Shown here piece by piece: positions 8,423-16,431 of a stretch of DNA of 32,749 bases. The DNA comes from Thermoanaerobaculia bacterium (GTDB lineage Bacteria > Acidobacteriota > Thermoanaerobaculia > Multivoradales > JAHZIX01). Made by a program: the position numbers and the translations under genes. Within the stretch, counting starts at the first letter, position 1; every line of letters begins with the position of its first letter. The notes under the pieces were generated by a model. That model did no database searches. It had not been told where the DNA came from and saw only the letters and a list, made by a program, of their open reading frames with translations. The DNA is taken from positions 1 through 32,749 of the forward strand of contig JALXFE010000037.1 in the NCBI GenBank assembly GCA_027069135.1, given 5' to 3'.

Positions 8423-8850
8423 ACTCGGATGTCCTCAGGAGTTGTTGGAATCTGATTCTACTGTGCCACAGGCCAACGTGCCCTCTCCTAAAGCTCTACG
8501 CCGGCCCCCGGGGCCAAGTTACAGAATTGCCCGTCCTGATTCGGATCCTCGATTCTCTCGTGGTTCGCGGCTACGATAGCCCCAGGAGGCCAGAATGACG
8601 ACTGTCGGTACCCGGACCTGAAAGACAGACTCTCCCGGCTACATCCACCGCGCGGAGATCGGCGAGGCTCCTTTCCGGGACTTCTGCGGCGATTCCTTTC
8701 GTCGCCAGTGACCGGCGCCTCCTCGAGGCGGCCGAAGGTGAGGGTTTCGAGTGCTTCAATCCCGCCTGGTTGACAAAAGGGTCGGGCCGGGAGATCAAAT
8801 CCCGCCCAACCGCTATACTCACGCCCAGGCGAATTGCCAGGGAGGTCCTG
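8423..8850. other. Divergent control region between the two phosphatase-containing operons
   Basis: A 428 bp gap separating the leftward phosphatase operon from the rightward STAS/kinase/phosphatase operon. I see no full gene. It contains an eight-codon reading frame with a perfect AGGAGG five nt upstream (ATG 8595, TGA 8619-8621), a dyad at 8784-8807 and a TATACT at 8814-8819. The many overlapping frames here have no recognisable protein features. Confidence 0.6.
8784..8819 (+). promoter_or_regulatory. Dyad symmetry plus -10-like box upstream of the STAS gene
   Basis: GGGCCGGGA (8784-8792) and TCCCGCCC (8800-8807) form a near-perfect dyad around a GATCAAA loop. TATACT (8814-8819) follows and resembles a -10 box, about 30 bp before the STAS start codon. 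No good -35 stands 16-18 bp before it, because that space is occupied by the dyad. The dyad may be an operator of an activator-dependent promoter. A TTGACA at 8770-8775 is 38 bp from TATACT, too far to be its -35. Confidence 0.35.
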
Positions 8851-9213
8851 ATGGCGGAGAATTTTTCGATCGAGGCGACGGACGAGGGAGATCTGACGAC
8901 GGTTGCGCTGGGCGGATATCTGGATGCCCACACGGCGCCGGAGTTCGAGGCGACCCTTCAAGAAAGAATCGATGCCGGGCGGGTGCGGATCGTCGTCGAT
9001 TGCGGCGCCTTGGAGTACATTTCTTCCGCTGGATTGGGGGTCTTCATGGGTTTCATCGAGGATCTTCGAGATGCCGGCGGCGACCTCAAGATCTCTGGTC
9101 TGATCCCCAAAGTACGGGAGGTCTTCGAGCTCTTGGGCTTCGATGCCCTATTTGAGATCTACGACGACCGAGCGGCGGCGGCAGGAAGCTTCGCCTCGGC
9201 GGCGGCGGGTTAG
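8851..9213 (+). CDS. STAS-domain anti-anti-sigma factor (RsbV/SpoIIAA-like)
   Basis: 120-aa single STAS domain. In partner switching the unphosphorylated form binds the anti-sigma kinase and frees its target; the kinase phosphorylates it on Ser and a PP2C phosphatase reverses this. The key loop reads DCGALEYISSAGLGVF, giving S58/S59 as phosphoacceptor candidates. ATG 8851 is chosen because GGGAGG lies 5 nt upstream and the protein begins like its family (MAENFSIEA). The frame is open further upstream, but that extension is not conserved-looking and crosses the promoter region. A short low-complexity Ala/Gly tail follows the domain. It is the first gene of a compact operon with its kinase (9 nt downstream) and a phosphatase. 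Confidence 0.93.
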   Translation: MAENFSIEATDEGDLTTVALGGYLDAHTAPEFEATLQERIDAGRVRIVVDCGALEYISSAGLGVFMGFIEDLRDAGGDLKISGLIPKVREVFELLGFDALFEIYDDRAAAAGSFASAAAG

Positions 9214-9222
9214 GAGGACCTC

Positions 9223-9657
9223 ATGGACGTCCTGGAACAGACCTTCACCCTCCACGTGCCCTCCTCGACCAAGAATCTGGTCATGATCCGTGATTTCGTC
9301 AACCGGGTGGCGGAGCAGGCCGGCCTTGAAGAATCGAATCGCAGCAAGATCGAGCTCGCCGTGGACGAAGCCTGCTGCAACGTCATCGAACACGCCTACG
9401 GCAACGACGTCAGTAAAGAGATCACCGTGCGGGCGACCTTCGACGGTGACGCCGTGCGGATTTCCGTCATCGATTCCGGTGCTGGCTTTGCGCCGGACGA
9501 GGTTCCCCAGGAAGAGCTCCGGGAACTGATCCGACAGCGGCGTACCGGTGGCCTCGGCATGCGCCTCATCAAGACCCTCATGGACGAAGTCCGCTACGAG
9601 ATCGAGCCAGGCCGCCGCAACGAGCTCCACATGGTCAAGAAGGTCCGCCAGGGATGA
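9223..9657 (+). CDS. HATPase anti-sigma factor / serine kinase (RsbW/SpoIIAB-like)
   Basis: 144 aa, GHKL ATPase fold of the HATPase_c_2 type. The N box reads ELAVDEACCNVIEHAY (catalytic Glu about 49, Mg-binding Asn 53), the G1 box is DSGAGF (D84) and the G2 box is GGLGMRLI (109-116). Such proteins bind either a sigma factor (or another output protein) or the dephosphorylated STAS partner, and phosphorylate the latter. AGGAGG precedes the ATG and overlaps the STAS stop region, and the gene's own TGA overlaps the next ATG (ATGA). Together these indicate a tightly coupled operon. No sigma factor is adjacent, so the protein restrained by this kinase is unknown. Confidence 0.93.
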   Translation: MDVLEQTFTLHVPSSTKNLVMIRDFVNRVAEQAGLEESNRSKIELAVDEACCNVIEHAYGNDVSKEITVRATFDGDAVRISVIDSGAGFAPDEVPQEELRELIRQRRTGGLGMRLIKTLMDEVRYEIEPGRRNELHMVKKVRQG

Positions 9658-11345
9658 CACCGTCGGAGGTGCCCCAGACCTCCGGGGGTCGTTCCGGGAG
9701 ACTGGCGGCGGGTTCTCTCGAAGCCCTCCTGGAAAATGCCCGCCTTCTGCATTCTTCCCTCGAGCTAGAAGACCTTCTCCGTTCCCTGCTGCGCTCCGTC
9801 ATGGGCCGGCTGGTCGTGACCCGCGGCCTGTTGGCTCTGATCGAAGGAGACCCTTCCACCTCGAAGGTTGAAACCGTCGCCGTGAGCCGCGGTTTTAGGG
9901 ACCTACCCGTCGGCAGCCTTTTCGATGCGGAGCATTGTCGGACCCTCGGAGCAGAGCACCTCCTGCCTATCGGAGACCCCCACCATCCCGTCGGTCATCT
10001 GGCGTTGGGCCGCCCCATCAAGGGCGAACTCGCGGACCAGGATCTGGAATTTCTCGAAGCCCTCCTGGGAATCGCTGCCGGAGCCATCGCCAACGCGCGA
10101 GCCCACCAACAGGCCCGGGCCCTCAATCGACAACTGGATCAGCGGGTACAGCAGTTGCGCACCCTCCTCGACCTGGGACGCAGCCTGACCTCGACCCTCG
10201 AGGCCTCCCAGGTAGCCCAGGCTCTCGGCCTGACCTTGGCCGGTCAATGGCTTCTGCGACGCTACGCCGTCGTCGCCTGGAATGGAGATGCTTCGCCGGT
10301 ACAACGGCTCAAAGGGATGAAAATTCCGGCAGCGGCAGAGATTCGCGAAGAGCTCGGCGCCCTCGCCGGGCCGGCGGCCATCGAGGAGCTGCCTCAAGGC
10401 GCCCTCCGCTCCGCCTTGGAGGCTCAAGAAGCCGAGCTGGTCGTGCCGCTGCTCTCCGGAGACAAAGTCGTCGGCTTGGTCGTCCTGGGAGCTCCCGCCG
10501 GACAGCGGACCTTCGAGGCCGGAGACCGGGACTTCTTGGCCGGCCTCGCCGCCCAAGCCGTGGTCGCCTTCGAGAACGCCTGGTACTTCGAAGAGACCCT
10601 CCAACGGGAGAAGATGGAACGGGATCTGGCCTTGGCCGGAGAGATCCAACAACGTCTTTTCCCCACGGAGCTGCCCCAGCCTACGGGCTTCGGCTTGGCC
10701 GCTCACAACCGGCCGGCTTCCCAGGTGGGAGGCGATTACTACGACGTACTCTCCGTTTCCTCCGGGGAAAACCAGCGGTACCTCATCTGCGTCGCCGACA
10801 TCTCCGGCAAGGGGATGGCGGCCTCCCTGCTGATGAGTAATCTGCAGGCCACCTTGCGGGCCTTGCTCGATACCGAGCCGGATTTGGCCGGCCTCGTCCT
10901 GCGTACCAGCCGACTGCTCTACGCCACGACTCCGGCCAGCAAATATGCCACCGCCTTCTTTCTTCTACTGGACCCTCGAACCGGCGCCTGCCGCTACGTC
11001 AACGCCGGCCACAACGAGGGATTGGTCGTCCGCCGGGACGGCACCATCGAAGAGATGACCGCCACCGGCTTCCCGGTAGGGCTCATGGGCATCGGGGAGT
11101 ACCGAGCCGAAGAATTTCGATTGGAGCCCGGGGATTGCGTCGCCCTCTACTCCGACGGGGTCAACGAGGCCAACGACCAGGATGAGCAAGAATTCGGCAT
11201 GGACCGCCTGAAAGCCGCCTTGGTCAAGCGCCGAAAGAAGAGCGCCCAGGACATCGTCGACGGCCTCTTTGAAGAAGTCGACGCCTTCGCCACCGGCGCC
11301 CCCCAATACGACGACATCACCGCCCTCGTCGCCAAGCGCTTCTAG
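9654..11345 (+). CDS. GAF-GAF-PP2C (RsbU-type) serine phosphatase
   Basis: 563-aa soluble phosphatase, the third component of the partner-switching module. Residues 25-150 and 175-312 look like two GAF-type sensory domains joined by a helical, coiled-coil-like linker (145-172). A second helical linker (about 310-335, ending AGEIQQRLFP) leads into the PP2C/SpoIIE domain. All metal-site aspartates are present: D361 (GGDYYDV), D382 (VADISGKG), D501 (YSDGVNEA) and D553 (YDDITALV). The ATG overlaps the kinase TGA by 4 nt. The expected substrate is the phosphorylated STAS protein two genes upstream. The GAF domains could bind a small ligand or act as dimer interfaces; I see no diagnostic ligand residue. 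Confidence 0.92.
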   Translation: MTPSEVPQTSGGRSGRLAAGSLEALLENARLLHSSLELEDLLRSLLRSVMGRLVVTRGLLALIEGDPSTSKVETVAVSRGFRDLPVGSLFDAEHCRTLGAEHLLPIGDPHHPVGHLALGRPIKGELADQDLEFLEALLGIAAGAIANARAHQQARALNRQLDQRVQQLRTLLDLGRSLTSTLEASQVAQALGLTLAGQWLLRRYAVVAWNGDASPVQRLKGMKIPAAAEIREELGALAGPAAIEELPQGALRSALEAQEAELVVPLLSGDKVVGLVVLGAPAGQRTFEAGDRDFLAGLAAQAVVAFENAWYFEETLQREKMERDLALAGEIQQRLFPTELPQPTGFGLAAHNRPASQVGGDYYDVLSVSSGENQRYLICVADISGKGMAASLLMSNLQATLRALLDTEPDLAGLVLRTSRLLYATTPASKYATAFFLLLDPRTGACRYVNAGHNEGLVVRRDGTIEEMTATGFPVGLMGIGEYRAEEFRLEPGDCVALYSDGVNEANDQDEQEFGMDRLKAALVKRRKKSAQDIVDGLFEEVDAFATGAPQYDDITALVAKRF

Positions 11346-11360
11346 ACTTTCGCCACGGGC
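11345..11360 (+). repeat. Solo right arm of an element-A-type palindrome
   Basis: GACTTTCGCCACGGGC matches the right terminal repeat of element A (2380-2395) at 15 of 16 positions. As at 2396-2401, it is followed by GCTA and then directly by another palindrome. The left arm of an A element is absent here; the preceding bases are the phosphatase C-terminus, and the arm overlaps the last base of its stop codon. Confidence 0.6.
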
Positions 11361-11362
11361 TG

Positions 11363-11527
11363 CTAGTGTCCCGATTGACAAATTCATCGTATAAATACAC
11401 GGCCCTTTCGGGCTCTAGCTGCGTTGTTCCTCCGCGCAATAGCTCTGCTATTACTTGTCCTCGCGCCTTACCAGAGTCCCGAAATGCCTCGCGATTTCTC
11501 ACGCGAATTAGCCAATCGGGACACTAG
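11363..11527 (-). repeat. Long palindromic element C (165 bp), same core in inverted orientation
   Basis: Perfect 15-bp terminal inverted repeats CTAGTGTCCCGATTG (11363-11377) and CAATCGGGACACTAG (11513-11527). The inner arms pair imperfectly (GGCCCTTTCGGGCTCT with AGAGTCCCGAAATGCC). The apical stem is AATAGC-tct-GCTATT (11438-11452). On the minus strand the core reads AAGGCG (11464-11469), 37 nt, CAACGCAG (11419-11426), centred in the element. No open frame of note. It fills most of the 279 bp gap between the phosphatase and the kinase gene. Confidence 0.78.
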
Positions 11528-11624
11528 AGGACGGGGCCTGTTACAATTCTTCGCATTCACGCGGCAGACTTCTTGGGCAGGTGACCAGGGACTGAAAACC
11601 TTTCATTTACCGATATTCTAAAAT

Positions 11625-14150
11625 ATGTCGAAGCAGGGCGACTTCAGGTTGGGAGATTGGTGGATCCGTCCGTTGCGCAACGAACTGGACCGGGGGGAGC
11701 AGACCCACAGCGTCGAGGCCCGCTCCATGGAGGTTCTCGTCTGCCTGGCGCGACATGCGCCGAAGGTTGTCACCAAGGAAGAGCTTCTCGCCGATGTCTG
11801 GCAGAATTCCCCCTTCATAGGGGACGAAGTGATCAGCCATGCCGTCTGGGAGCTCCGAAAGGCTCTCGGAGATTCGGCAAAGAGTCCTACCTATATTCAG
11901 ACGATCCCCCGCAAAGGCTATCGGCTACTGGTCGAGGTGCTCCACCCCAAAGGCTCGCCGGAACCCATCGTCGGGGCTCGCATCGACCATTTCGATCTCG
12001 AGGAAGAGATCGGGCGGGGTTCCATGGGTGTTGTCTACCGGGCCCATGACCGGCACCTGGACCGAACCGTCGCCCTGAAATTTCTCGCGGCGGAGCTCAC
12101 GCGGAATCCTTCAGCGGTCCGCCGCTTCGAACGCGAAGCACACCTCGCCGCATCCCTCGATCACCCCAATCTCGCGACGGTTCACGGCATCGGCGAGGCC
12201 TCTAATGGGCAGCGCTACCTGGTCACCTCCCACTATCCCGCCGGTAGCCTCAGGGATCGTCTGGCCCAGGGCCCTATCTCCCCGTCGGAAGCCTTGGACC
12301 TGGCCCGACAGATCGCCGCCGGCCTCCGAGCAGCTCATCGCCGTGACATCGTCCACCGGGATATCAAACCCGCCAATCTGCTTCTCGACGAGCACGGCAC
12401 CCTCAAGATCGCTGATTTCGGCATCGCCAAGCTCATCGGCGCGACGGACCTGACCCGCACCGGCGCCTCCCTCGGTACTCCGGCGTACAAGTCCCCCGAG
12501 CAAAGCCAGGGCCTTCCCGTCGATCATCGTACCGACCTATGGTCCCTGGGGGTCGTTCTCTTCGAGCTCCTCACCGGTCGCCGTCCCTTCGACGGCGAAT
12601 ACGACCAGGCCGTCGTCCACTCGATCCTCGCTCTCGACCCCAAGCCTGAAACCGATCTGGCCGGTAGGCCTTTGCCGGAACCTCTCCGCCGCATCATTGC
12701 CAAGGCCATGGCGAAGGACCCGGAGGAGAGATACCAAAGTGCTGAAGAGATATTGGGAGATCTGGGCGGAGCTGCCCGGGAACCAGCCCGCCTTCTCGCC
12801 AGCCCTGAAAGCCGGCCCAGGAGGAACCGGTCCCGCTTCGCTGTCGGTGCCGTCGCAGCGACGCTACTCTTGGCAGGGCTCACCTGGCGCTCGACCTCCA
12901 AGCCTCCGGTCTCGCCGGAGAGGCTAAACGCCGCCGGTCACTTCCAGCATGCACAGATTCTCCTCATCCGAGGCAATGACTCGGGGAATCTGCAAGCGGT
13001 CGCCGAGCAACTGGCTACGGCGAGAAGACTCGACGGGGAATGGCCGGATCTGATGGCATTTTCTGCCTTCGTCACAGCGGAGCGCTTCGGAGCTTCGGGG
13101 GACGAAAAGGACGAGGCGTTGGCCCGAAGCTTGCTGGACAGGGCCCGCCGGTTGGACCCAGAGAACCCCCTCGTCTTTGCCGCCGCGGGCCGGTTGATGA
13201 TTCTGGACCGGGGCTATGCCGAGGCCGAACGGGCAGCGAGGGCGGGAATCGAAGCCTGGCCGACCTGCAAGCCTTCAGAGAGCTGTGATCTGAACTACAT
13301 GATCCTGGGCCAAGCCCTGTGGGCTCAGGGGAACTTTGAACGGGCCCTGGGAGTCTTCGAGCGAGGAACCCAGGTAGGATTCGGCCGGATACGGTGTCGA
13401 CTCGAAAAGGCGCACTTCTACGGTCTGGCGGATGATTTTCCCCGTGCTGTCCTCGAGTACAGATCCGTCCTCGCCCTCGACCGAGAGCAGAGCACGGCCT
13501 TGAACGATCTGGCGATCCTCTACCGAGCCAATAATCAGCCGGAGAAAGCTGAGCCTTTGTTGCAAAGGTTGTTCACCAAGACCGGTGACCCCAAAGTGGG
13601 GATCAACCGGGGGAACCTGCTCTACGACCAGCACCGCTGGAAGGATGCCTACAACACCTACGAGGAAGCCTTTCGCCTTGCGCCAACGGGGAGTCTCGTT
13701 GCTGCTGCCGCCGCGGTCGCCCTGGGGGACGTTCGCTTAGAAACGCATTTCGCGGAGGGGGGCGGGCCTTGGTACGAACCGCCCGAGGGCGCTCTCCTAT
13801 GGTTTCGACGGGCCCTTGCCATGTATGACGGACAAATGGACGGCGCGCATCTCAGCCTGAGAGACCTGGGCCGCCGCGCCGTATGTCTTGCCAAGCTGAG
13901 CCGCCGGGATGAGGCCGCATCTGCTCTCGGAGCCGTCCTGCCCCGGTACCGGGAGCTCCCGGCCCTCCTCGACTACGCCGCTCGGATCGCGGCTCTGGCC
14001 GGCGACGACGTAGCGCTCTTCGCCGCCGCCCGCCGAGCCCGTGCTGAAGGACGCCCCCGGAACAACCTGAAGGACGATGCCGCCTTCATCGGCTACCGCA
14101 AGAACCAGGACTACCTCCGCCTCATCGGAGGAGGATCCCTGGAGCGCTGA
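11625..14150 (+). CDS. Winged-helix / Ser-Thr protein kinase / TM / TPR fusion protein
   Basis: 841 aa. Residues 5-105 are an OmpR/CadC-type winged helix (TKEELLADVW, then HAVWELRKALGD, and the wing YIQTIPRKGYRLL). Residues 122-380 are a complete Hanks-type kinase: glycine loop IGRGSMGVVY, K152 (VALKFL), HRD 244-246 (IVHRDIKPANLLL), DFG 264-266 and GTPAYKSPEQ. An Arg-rich stretch and one membrane segment (about 404-422) follow, then a C-terminal TPR-like region (about 430-841) predicted to lie outside the cytoplasm. CadC-like regulators place a wHTH directly before the TM segment; here a kinase sits between them. The start codon has no clear Shine-Dalgarno; a TATTCT six bases upstream would suit a leaderless transcript. 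The phosphorylation target and DNA site are unknown. Confidence 0.9.
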   Translation: MSKQGDFRLGDWWIRPLRNELDRGEQTHSVEARSMEVLVCLARHAPKVVTKEELLADVWQNSPFIGDEVISHAVWELRKALGDSAKSPTYIQTIPRKGYRLLVEVLHPKGSPEPIVGARIDHFDLEEEIGRGSMGVVYRAHDRHLDRTVALKFLAAELTRNPSAVRRFEREAHLAASLDHPNLATVHGIGEASNGQRYLVTSHYPAGSLRDRLAQGPISPSEALDLARQIAAGLRAAHRRDIVHRDIKPANLLLDEHGTLKIADFGIAKLIGATDLTRTGASLGTPAYKSPEQSQGLPVDHRTDLWSLGVVLFELLTGRRPFDGEYDQAVVHSILALDPKPETDLAGRPLPEPLRRIIAKAMAKDPEERYQSAEEILGDLGGAAREPARLLASPESRPRRNRSRFAVGAVAATLLLAGLTWRSTSKPPVSPERLNAAGHFQHAQILLIRGNDSGNLQAVAEQLATARRLDGEWPDLMAFSAFVTAERFGASGDEKDEALARSLLDRARRLDPENPLVFAAAGRLMILDRGYAEAERAARAGIEAWPTCKPSESCDLNYMILGQALWAQGNFERALGVFERGTQVGFGRIRCRLEKAHFYGLADDFPRAVLEYRSVLALDREQSTALNDLAILYRANNQPEKAEPLLQRLFTKTGDPKVGINRGNLLYDQHRWKDAYNTYEEAFRLAPTGSLVAAAAAVALGDVRLETHFAEGGGPWYEPPEGALLWFRRALAMYDGQMDGAHLSLRDLGRRAVCLAKLSRRDEAASALGAVLPRYRELPALLDYAARIAALAGDDVALFAAARRARAEGRPRNNLKDDAAFIGYRKNQDYLRLIGGGSLER

Positions 14151-14169
14151 GATGCCTCCGCCCAGGACA

Positions 14170-16431
14170 CTAGCCGCCGCCGCCGGGCCCGACCCGCAAG
14201 GGCTCCCCTTCCGGCTGAGGGCCGCTACCCCGAGAATCAGCGCCCGCCTCTCCCGGCTGGCGGCCATCCGAGGCATCGCTGTCGCGCCTCCCACCTCTAC
14301 CACCAGGTCGGCGGCGCAGCTCCCGGAAGCTACTGCGGGGCTCAAAGACCGGCCGCAGGGAAAATCGTAGATCGTCGGCGAGGGGTTCCAAATCCGAAGC
14401 CAGGGCAAATTCACCGAAAGGAGAGCCCGGCGTATCTCCAGCAAAGATCAAGCCCACCGCGAAGTAGACGTTGCGGACCTTTGTATTTTCGGTCTTTTCT
14501 TTCTCTTTCCTGGTCTTCTCGGAATCGATACCGTTCTCTTCCAACCAGGAGCCGAGAAGCTCGTCGAGGATTTCCCTCAATGCCCCCGTATCCAGAGGTG
14601 AGGTGCGAGGAACGAGCTTGGCGGCGCGGGCGCCGGCTTTCAACCTCCCTACATCGATCTCTCTCGAAACCAACTCTTGAAACTCTTGGAAAAGACCTGC
14701 CGCTCCGGGGATATAGCTCCCCTCTTGTCTCAGAAAGTCTCTGCATTCCTCCGCTAAGGCTTCGACCTCATCCCCGGCTCTCTTGACACAGTTTCGGAAT
14801 CTATCCCACGGCCCGCCGGGTCTACTTGAATGGATCACCGCCCTTGAAATATCCCCCAGATTTCTACGATCTTCTTGCAACTCATCCAGGCTGTAGCTGG
14901 TGAGCACCAGGGATCCCGAGTCGCCCATCTGGCTGACGTCGTCTCCGGCGAAGAGGGGAGCGATGTGGAATTGGTTCTCGAAATGGCGGATGAATCCTCC
15001 GCCATAGTCGATATTTGTGGCCAGGCAGACCCCGTCGACGAAGCCTTCGGTGAAGCCCGTGGTGCGGCCCCATTTGCGGATTTCGAGATTGAGCTCCGGC
15101 CGCTGGTATCCCGAGACGGGGTGCCACATGCCCAAGATCTCGCCGCTGGCGAAATTGCGCCCGCCGTCGAGCTCCGCCAAAGCGGCGTCTCCGAGCTCCC
15201 CAAGATGCCATCGCTTCAGGTGGGCGATGGTGTCTTTTTCCGTTCCGCCATCGAAAATCGCCGGCTGAAAGGTGGGCTGCCCCACCTGGGCCCGGCCGTT
15301 GCCAGCCAGGACATGCCAGTTGCTCAGAACGCAGGGGCTGCCGTCGGTGCGGTCCCAGACGATGGTACCGAGGGTTCCGGCCCGGCCGCCCAAGGTGCCG
15401 ATGCTGACACCACCGACCAGAGGATTGACCCGGCCGCGGCCGGTCAGGAGCTGCTCGCCGTCATCGAGCTCCCGGGCCGTCTCGAGGGGCCCTACGAAGA
15501 CCCCGTCGGCGTCATCCCCTCCCGAATGCTGCACCGAGGGAAAGTATCGGGCATCGATGATGTCCAAGGGAACCCCGCAGATGGCCAGGCGACAATAGGG
15601 CCTCGGCTCGCCACTGCAGTCGTGCTCTCTCGGTTTGCTAGATCCGAAGTCGATCCAGCAGCTCTCTTCGCGACAGAGCCAAGAGACGTGGTGGGAGAGA
15701 TCCTCCTGAGTCACCCCGGGAATCGGGTACGAGGAGCAGTGATGATGCCGGCCCATTCTGCGAATCCAATCGTCGAGGCAATCAGTCGGAAGTCCGTGGT
15801 ACTTTGATAACTCCCTACAGACCTCCTTGCGGTCGATCCGCCCTGCAGGGCCGGTGGCTTCATCGAAGCATTTCGAGACCGTCTCGCAATCGAAGGCATA
15901 CATCGGGTTGGTGAAATCCGGGAGCCCTTCCCGATGCAGGTAGCGCAAGGGATGCTTCTTGGCGACATGAACGCGGATCGAAAGGAGGTTGATGAACCGT
16001 TTCCTGCGCTCCCAGACGGCAAAACCCACATCAACGGCGCTGACGTCCTTGAATCGCAGCAGTTGGCGCCGCAGCCTGGCATGAACCCGCTTGGCATGTT
16101 CGACGGCGCAACGGCCCCGGAGCTTGATTCCAAGACGAGGATCCGGGCCAGGAATCCAGCAGAATTCGAATCCTTGGCACGAGGATCGCCCTGCGGCTCG
16201 CCGGAGCTTTTTCCTGTAACCATTCCATCTCGAGAGACTCTCCTTTTCTTGCCTTGAGAGGTCCCTTTCCGCAAACTCTCCTGCCTTTTCTATCGACTCT
16301 TCTACCTCGCGACCGATCTCTTCCCCGGACCCGACTCCCTCGCGCCACATCAAACAATCCAGTGGGACGCAGACCTCGAATTTTCTCGGGTCCAGGCATC
16401 TGTTGAGTTGCTCCTTCTTGTGGCGACTCAT
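14170..16431 (-). CDS. Trypsin-fold serine peptidase with Cys/His-rich N-terminal region and split barrel
   Basis: 753 aa, no signal peptide, so probably cytoplasmic. The peptidase part starts near 340 (GGVSIGTLGG): H373 (LSNWHVLAG), D415 (LGDAALAEL) and S505 (QMGDSGSLV) form a plausible chymotrypsin-type triad. The strand usually found just after the catalytic Ser (AVGLIFAGD, 658-666) is displaced by about 140 residues of mainly helical, charged sequence (513-654). The N-terminal 340 residues include a VDVGFAV...LSIRVHVAKK segment (133-159), a pattern I associate with bacterial NAL1-like S1 peptidases, and many Cys/His clusters (for example RHHHC, 228-232). The C-terminal 50 residues are Arg/Gly-rich and disordered-looking, ending in four Gly. 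ATG 16431 is chosen for GGGAG about 8 nt upstream; the open frame further upstream has no family features. It is divergent from a sigma factor and convergent with the kinase gene, 19 nt away. Confidence 0.82.
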   Translation of the reverse strand: MSRHKKEQLNRCLDPRKFEVCVPLDCLMWREGVGSGEEIGREVEESIEKAGEFAERDLSRQEKESLSRWNGYRKKLRRAAGRSSCQGFEFCWIPGPDPRLGIKLRGRCAVEHAKRVHARLRRQLLRFKDVSAVDVGFAVWERRKRFINLLSIRVHVAKKHPLRYLHREGLPDFTNPMYAFDCETVSKCFDEATGPAGRIDRKEVCRELSKYHGLPTDCLDDWIRRMGRHHHCSSYPIPGVTQEDLSHHVSWLCREESCWIDFGSSKPREHDCSGEPRPYCRLAICGVPLDIIDARYFPSVQHSGGDDADGVFVGPLETARELDDGEQLLTGRGRVNPLVGGVSIGTLGGRAGTLGTIVWDRTDGSPCVLSNWHVLAGNGRAQVGQPTFQPAIFDGGTEKDTIAHLKRWHLGELGDAALAELDGGRNFASGEILGMWHPVSGYQRPELNLEIRKWGRTTGFTEGFVDGVCLATNIDYGGGFIRHFENQFHIAPLFAGDDVSQMGDSGSLVLTSYSLDELQEDRRNLGDISRAVIHSSRPGGPWDRFRNCVKRAGDEVEALAEECRDFLRQEGSYIPGAAGLFQEFQELVSREIDVGRLKAGARAAKLVPRTSPLDTGALREILDELLGSWLEENGIDSEKTRKEKEKTENTKVRNVYFAVGLIFAGDTPGSPFGEFALASDLEPLADDLRFSLRPVFEPRSSFRELRRRPGGRGGRRDSDASDGRQPGEAGADSRGSGPQPEGEPLRVGPGGGG

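Noticed and set aside
8770-8819. TTGACA (8770) and TATACT (8814) as one sigma-70 promoter
   Set aside because: The spacing is 38 bp, more than twice the normal 16-18 bp.
8770-8850. N-terminal extension of the STAS protein by 27 residues
   Set aside because: It would cover the dyad and -10-like region, and the internal ATG 8851 has GGGAGG at 5 nt.
14875-15807. 310-codon plus-strand open frame opposite the peptidase
   Set aside because: No recognisable motif. It is a shadow produced by the codon bias of the GC-rich peptidase gene.
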